A DNA stretch of 64,000 nucleotides from Halocalculus aciditolerans. Lineage in GTDB: Archaea > Halobacteriota > Halobacteria > Halobacteriales > Halobacteriaceae. The stretch covers positions 496,001 to 560,000 of the forward strand of contig NZ_BMPG01000001.1 in assembly GCF_014647475.1 (NCBI RefSeq), read 5' to 3'. This document shows, piece by piece, positions 62,130 to 64,000 of this stretch. Each line of letters starts with the position of its first letter. Positions within the stretch are counted from its first letter, which is position 1. A program made the position numbers and the translations under genes. The notes below the pieces were generated by a model, which worked only from the letters and a program-made list of their open reading frames with translations, was not told the origin of the DNA and did not search any database.

Positions 62130-62675
62130 ATGGAGCAGGTGTTCGCGCCGTGGCGCATCGAGTGGGTGGAACGGGAGAACAAGAACCCCGACGTCGATTC
62201 CTGCGTGTTCTGCGAACTCCCCGAGCGGGGCGACGACCGGGAGAACCTCGTCGTCGCGCGCGCCGACGAGGCGTTCGTCCTCCTCAACAACGCACCCTAC
62301 AACCCCGGGCACGCGATGGTGATCCCGTTCGCGCACGGCGGCGACTTCACCGGCCTCGACGACGACGCCCTGCTGGCGTGCGCGCGACTGAAGCAGGTGA
62401 CGCTCGACGCGCTCGACGAAGCGATGGGCGCGGACGCGTACAACACCGGCATGAACCTCGGCGGCGGCCCCGCCGGCGGGAGCATCGAGGACCACCTCCA
62501 CGAGCACGTCGTCCCGCGCTGGGGCGGGGACACGAACTTCATGCCGGTCGTCTCCGACACGAAAGTCATCGTCGAGGGCCTCGGGGACTCCTACGACGCG
62601 ATTCACGACGCGTTCGCCGACCACGACGCCGCGACCGGCGTCGCCGAGAGCGGTGCCGTCACCCTCGACCTCTAG
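62130..62675 (+). CDS. HIT-family nucleotide hydrolase/phosphorylase
   Basis: A 181-residue histidine-triad protein. The triad HLHEHVVPRW (about 132-141) carries the catalytic His residues, with NTGMNLGGGPAGGSIEDH before. Two early cysteines (CVFC, about 28-31) probably bind zinc. It likely cleaves AMP conjugates or dinucleotides. The ATG at 62130 follows a gap of about 140 bases from the divergent zinc-ribbon gene. Confidence 0.93.
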   Translation: MEQVFAPWRIEWVERENKNPDVDSCVFCELPERGDDRENLVVARADEAFVLLNNAPYNPGHAMVIPFAHGGDFTGLDDDALLACARLKQVTLDALDEAMGADAYNTGMNLGGGPAGGSIEDHLHEHVVPRWGGDTNFMPVVSDTKVIVEGLGDSYDAIHDAFADHDAATGVAESGAVTLDL

Positions 62676-62676
62676 C

Positions 62677-64000
62677 TCACTCGAGGAGCTCGTAGTCGCG
62701 GTCCTCGTGCTGGACGCTGATCCACTTCGGCTCGGTGAGCTCTTCGACGATCCACTCGCCGTTGTACCGGCCGAGGCCGGAGGCCTTCACCCCGCCGAAC
62801 GGCGCGTTCGGCTCGTCCTGAATCGGGTGGTCGTTCACGTGCACCATCCCGGCGTCGATGCGGTCGGCGAGCGCGCGCCCCGCGTCGACGTCGGCGGCGA
62901 ACACGCCCGCGGATAACCCGTACTCGGTGTCGTTCGCCAGCTCGACCGCTTCGTCCTCGCTCTCGACGGGGATGACGGGCGCGATGGGGCCGAAGTGCTC
63001 GTTGCACGCCGCGGACATCTCGTTCGTCGCGCCGGAGAGCACCGTCGGCTCGAAGAACAGGCCGTCGTACTCTCCGCCCGTCTCCACGGTCGCGCCCTCG
63101 GCGACGGTGGATTCGACGAAGTCCGCGAGCTTGTCGCGCTGACTCTCGTTCACGATGGGGCCGAAGTCCACCTCGCCAGCCGAGGGGTCGCCGACGTCGA
63201 GCGACTCCGCGTGCTCGACCAGCGCCTCGACGTACTCGTCGTAGACGTCCTCGTGGACGAGGTGGCGGTTGATACTGATGCAGACCTGACCCTGGTGGGT
63301 GAAGGAGCCGACCGCGCCCGCGGCCGCGGCCTGTTCGACGTCCGCGTCGCCCGTGACGACGAACGGGCCGTTCCCGCCGAGTTCGAGCGCCGGGAGCGTG
63401 ATCTGTTCGCCCGCGTGCTTCGCAACCGACCGGCCGACCTGCGTGCTCCCCGTGAAGGAGAGGACGCGCGGCGTCGGATGCCCCGCGAAGTGGTCGCCGA
63501 TTTCGGAGCCCTTCCCGGTGACGACGTTCAGGACGCCGTCGGGGACGCCGACCGAGTCCGCGACGTCCGCGAGCAACAGCGCGCCCGTGATGGGCGTGTC
63601 GCTCGCCGGCTTCAACACGACCGTGTTCCCGAGCGCGAGCGCCGGCGCGAGCGCGCGCGTCGACAGATGCAGGGGGTAGTTCCACGGCGAGATGATGCCC
63701 ACCACGCCCACCGGCTCGTGCACGATGTGGTGTCGCTTCCCGCCGACGAACGCCGAGTCACGCACGTCCTCCTCCGGCGGCTCCTCGGAGAGCGCCGTCT
63801 TGAAGTCCGAGAGCGCGATACCGACCTCGCCCGTCGCCTTCCCGGACGCGCTCCCACTCTCCCGTGCGAGCAGGCCCGCGATTTCACCGAACCGGTCTTT
63901 CAGCTCGTCGTGCATCGCCTCGACGTACTCCAGGCGCTCCGCGCGCGACAGCGCCGCCCACTCCGACTGCGCGTCCGCCGCCGCCGCGTAGGCGTCGTCG
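62677..64000 (-). CDS. aldehyde dehydrogenase, 5' end cut by window
   Basis: An NAD(P)-dependent aldehyde dehydrogenase. The reading stays open to the window edge without a start, so the N terminus is missing; internal Met codons (as at 63915) are not the start. The catalytic Glu is in LELGGNGPFVV and the nucleophile Cys in GQVCISINR. The C terminus NDHPIQDEPNAPFGGVKASG is normal. About 440 residues are visible. The exact substrate cannot be told. It ends one base after the HIT stop, convergent. Confidence 0.94.
   Translation of the reverse strand, partial: DDAYAAAADAQSEWAALSRAERLEYVEAMHDELKDRFGEIAGLLARESGSASGKATGEVGIALSDFKTALSEEPPEEDVRDSAFVGGKRHHIVHEPVGVVGIISPWNYPLHLSTRALAPALALGNTVVLKPASDTPITGALLLADVADSVGVPDGVLNVVTGKGSEIGDHFAGHPTPRVLSFTGSTQVGRSVAKHAGEQITLPALELGGNGPFVVTGDADVEQAAAAGAVGSFTHQGQVCISINRHLVHEDVYDEYVEALVEHAESLDVGDPSAGEVDFGPIVNESQRDKLADFVESTVAEGATVETGGEYDGLFFEPTVLSGATNEMSAACNEHFGPIAPVIPVESEDEAVELANDTEYGLSAGVFAADVDAGRALADRIDAGMVHVNDHPIQDEPNAPFGGVKASGLGRYNGEWIVEELTEPKWISVQHEDRDYELLE

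Overview
The window is a stretch of haloarchaeal (class Halobacteria) chromosome. The base composition is very GC-rich, and the predicted proteins are loaded with Asp and Glu and poor in Lys, as in salt-in cytoplasms. The gene set is archaeal: CetZ tubulin, F420 biosynthesis, the archaeosine enzymes, the PAN proteasome ATPase, eS19, PDCD5 and class I LysRS. The genus cannot be fixed from sequence alone. I saw no rRNA, tRNA, CRISPR array, intact insertion sequence or replication origin.

Layout. 1-9.7 kb: a CetZ1-type tubulin gene overlapping a membrane-anchored secreted protein, then an F420 neighbourhood (cofC, cofG, cofH) that encloses a siroheme nitrite/sulfite reductase gene overlapping an FrhB-like F420 oxidoreductase gene. 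10-14.7 kb: purine and one-carbon genes (purC, purU, purS, purQ) with a 20-codon mini-ORF coupling purS to purQ. 15-19 kb: the archaeosine radical SAM enzyme RaSEA, an AT-rich islet with a broken Tat-signal mini-gene, VanZ, and AzlCD. 19-24.3 kb: a two-gene cell-surface operon with a 1555-residue Ig-like repeat protein. 24.5-28.6 kb: tRNA modification (ArcS, TgtA, and PdaD, which makes agmatine). 28.7-39.5 kb: a Yip1-type membrane protein, a lipoprotein, PAN, PepF, an M28 peptidase, TruA, HisS, a drug/metabolite transporter, a PP-loop protein and PDCD5. 39.9-50.8 kb: eS19, a flippase-like protein, ThiL, two site-2 proteases, an auxin-efflux-type carrier, a small helix-turn-helix protein, MoaE, UMP kinase and LysRS. 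51-64 kb: a PadR regulator divergent from pitA, aldo/keto reductase, Icd, asparaginase, Ppk1 with a PPP phosphatase, Map, a zinc-ribbon protein, a HIT protein and an aldehyde dehydrogenase cut by the window edge.

Working themes. F420 synthesis sits beside a probable two-subunit, F420H2-driven counterpart of methanogen Fsr. Archaeosine needs TgtA for base insertion, then ArcS with RaSEA for conversion; all three are here. Many other genes serve translation or protein turnover.

Non-coding structure is the most unusual layer. Several gene 3' ends carry perfect hairpins with three-base loops abutting the stop codon. Two loci (after pitA and after icd) share an outer-stem-plus-two-hairpins architecture with unrelated sequences. 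At two loci (the aldo/keto reductase gene and icd) the last 27-39 bp of the gene are repeated on the far side of the structured insert. A separate dispersed element (start CCGAAAGCCCC, end CCCTTTCGAT) occurs three times.
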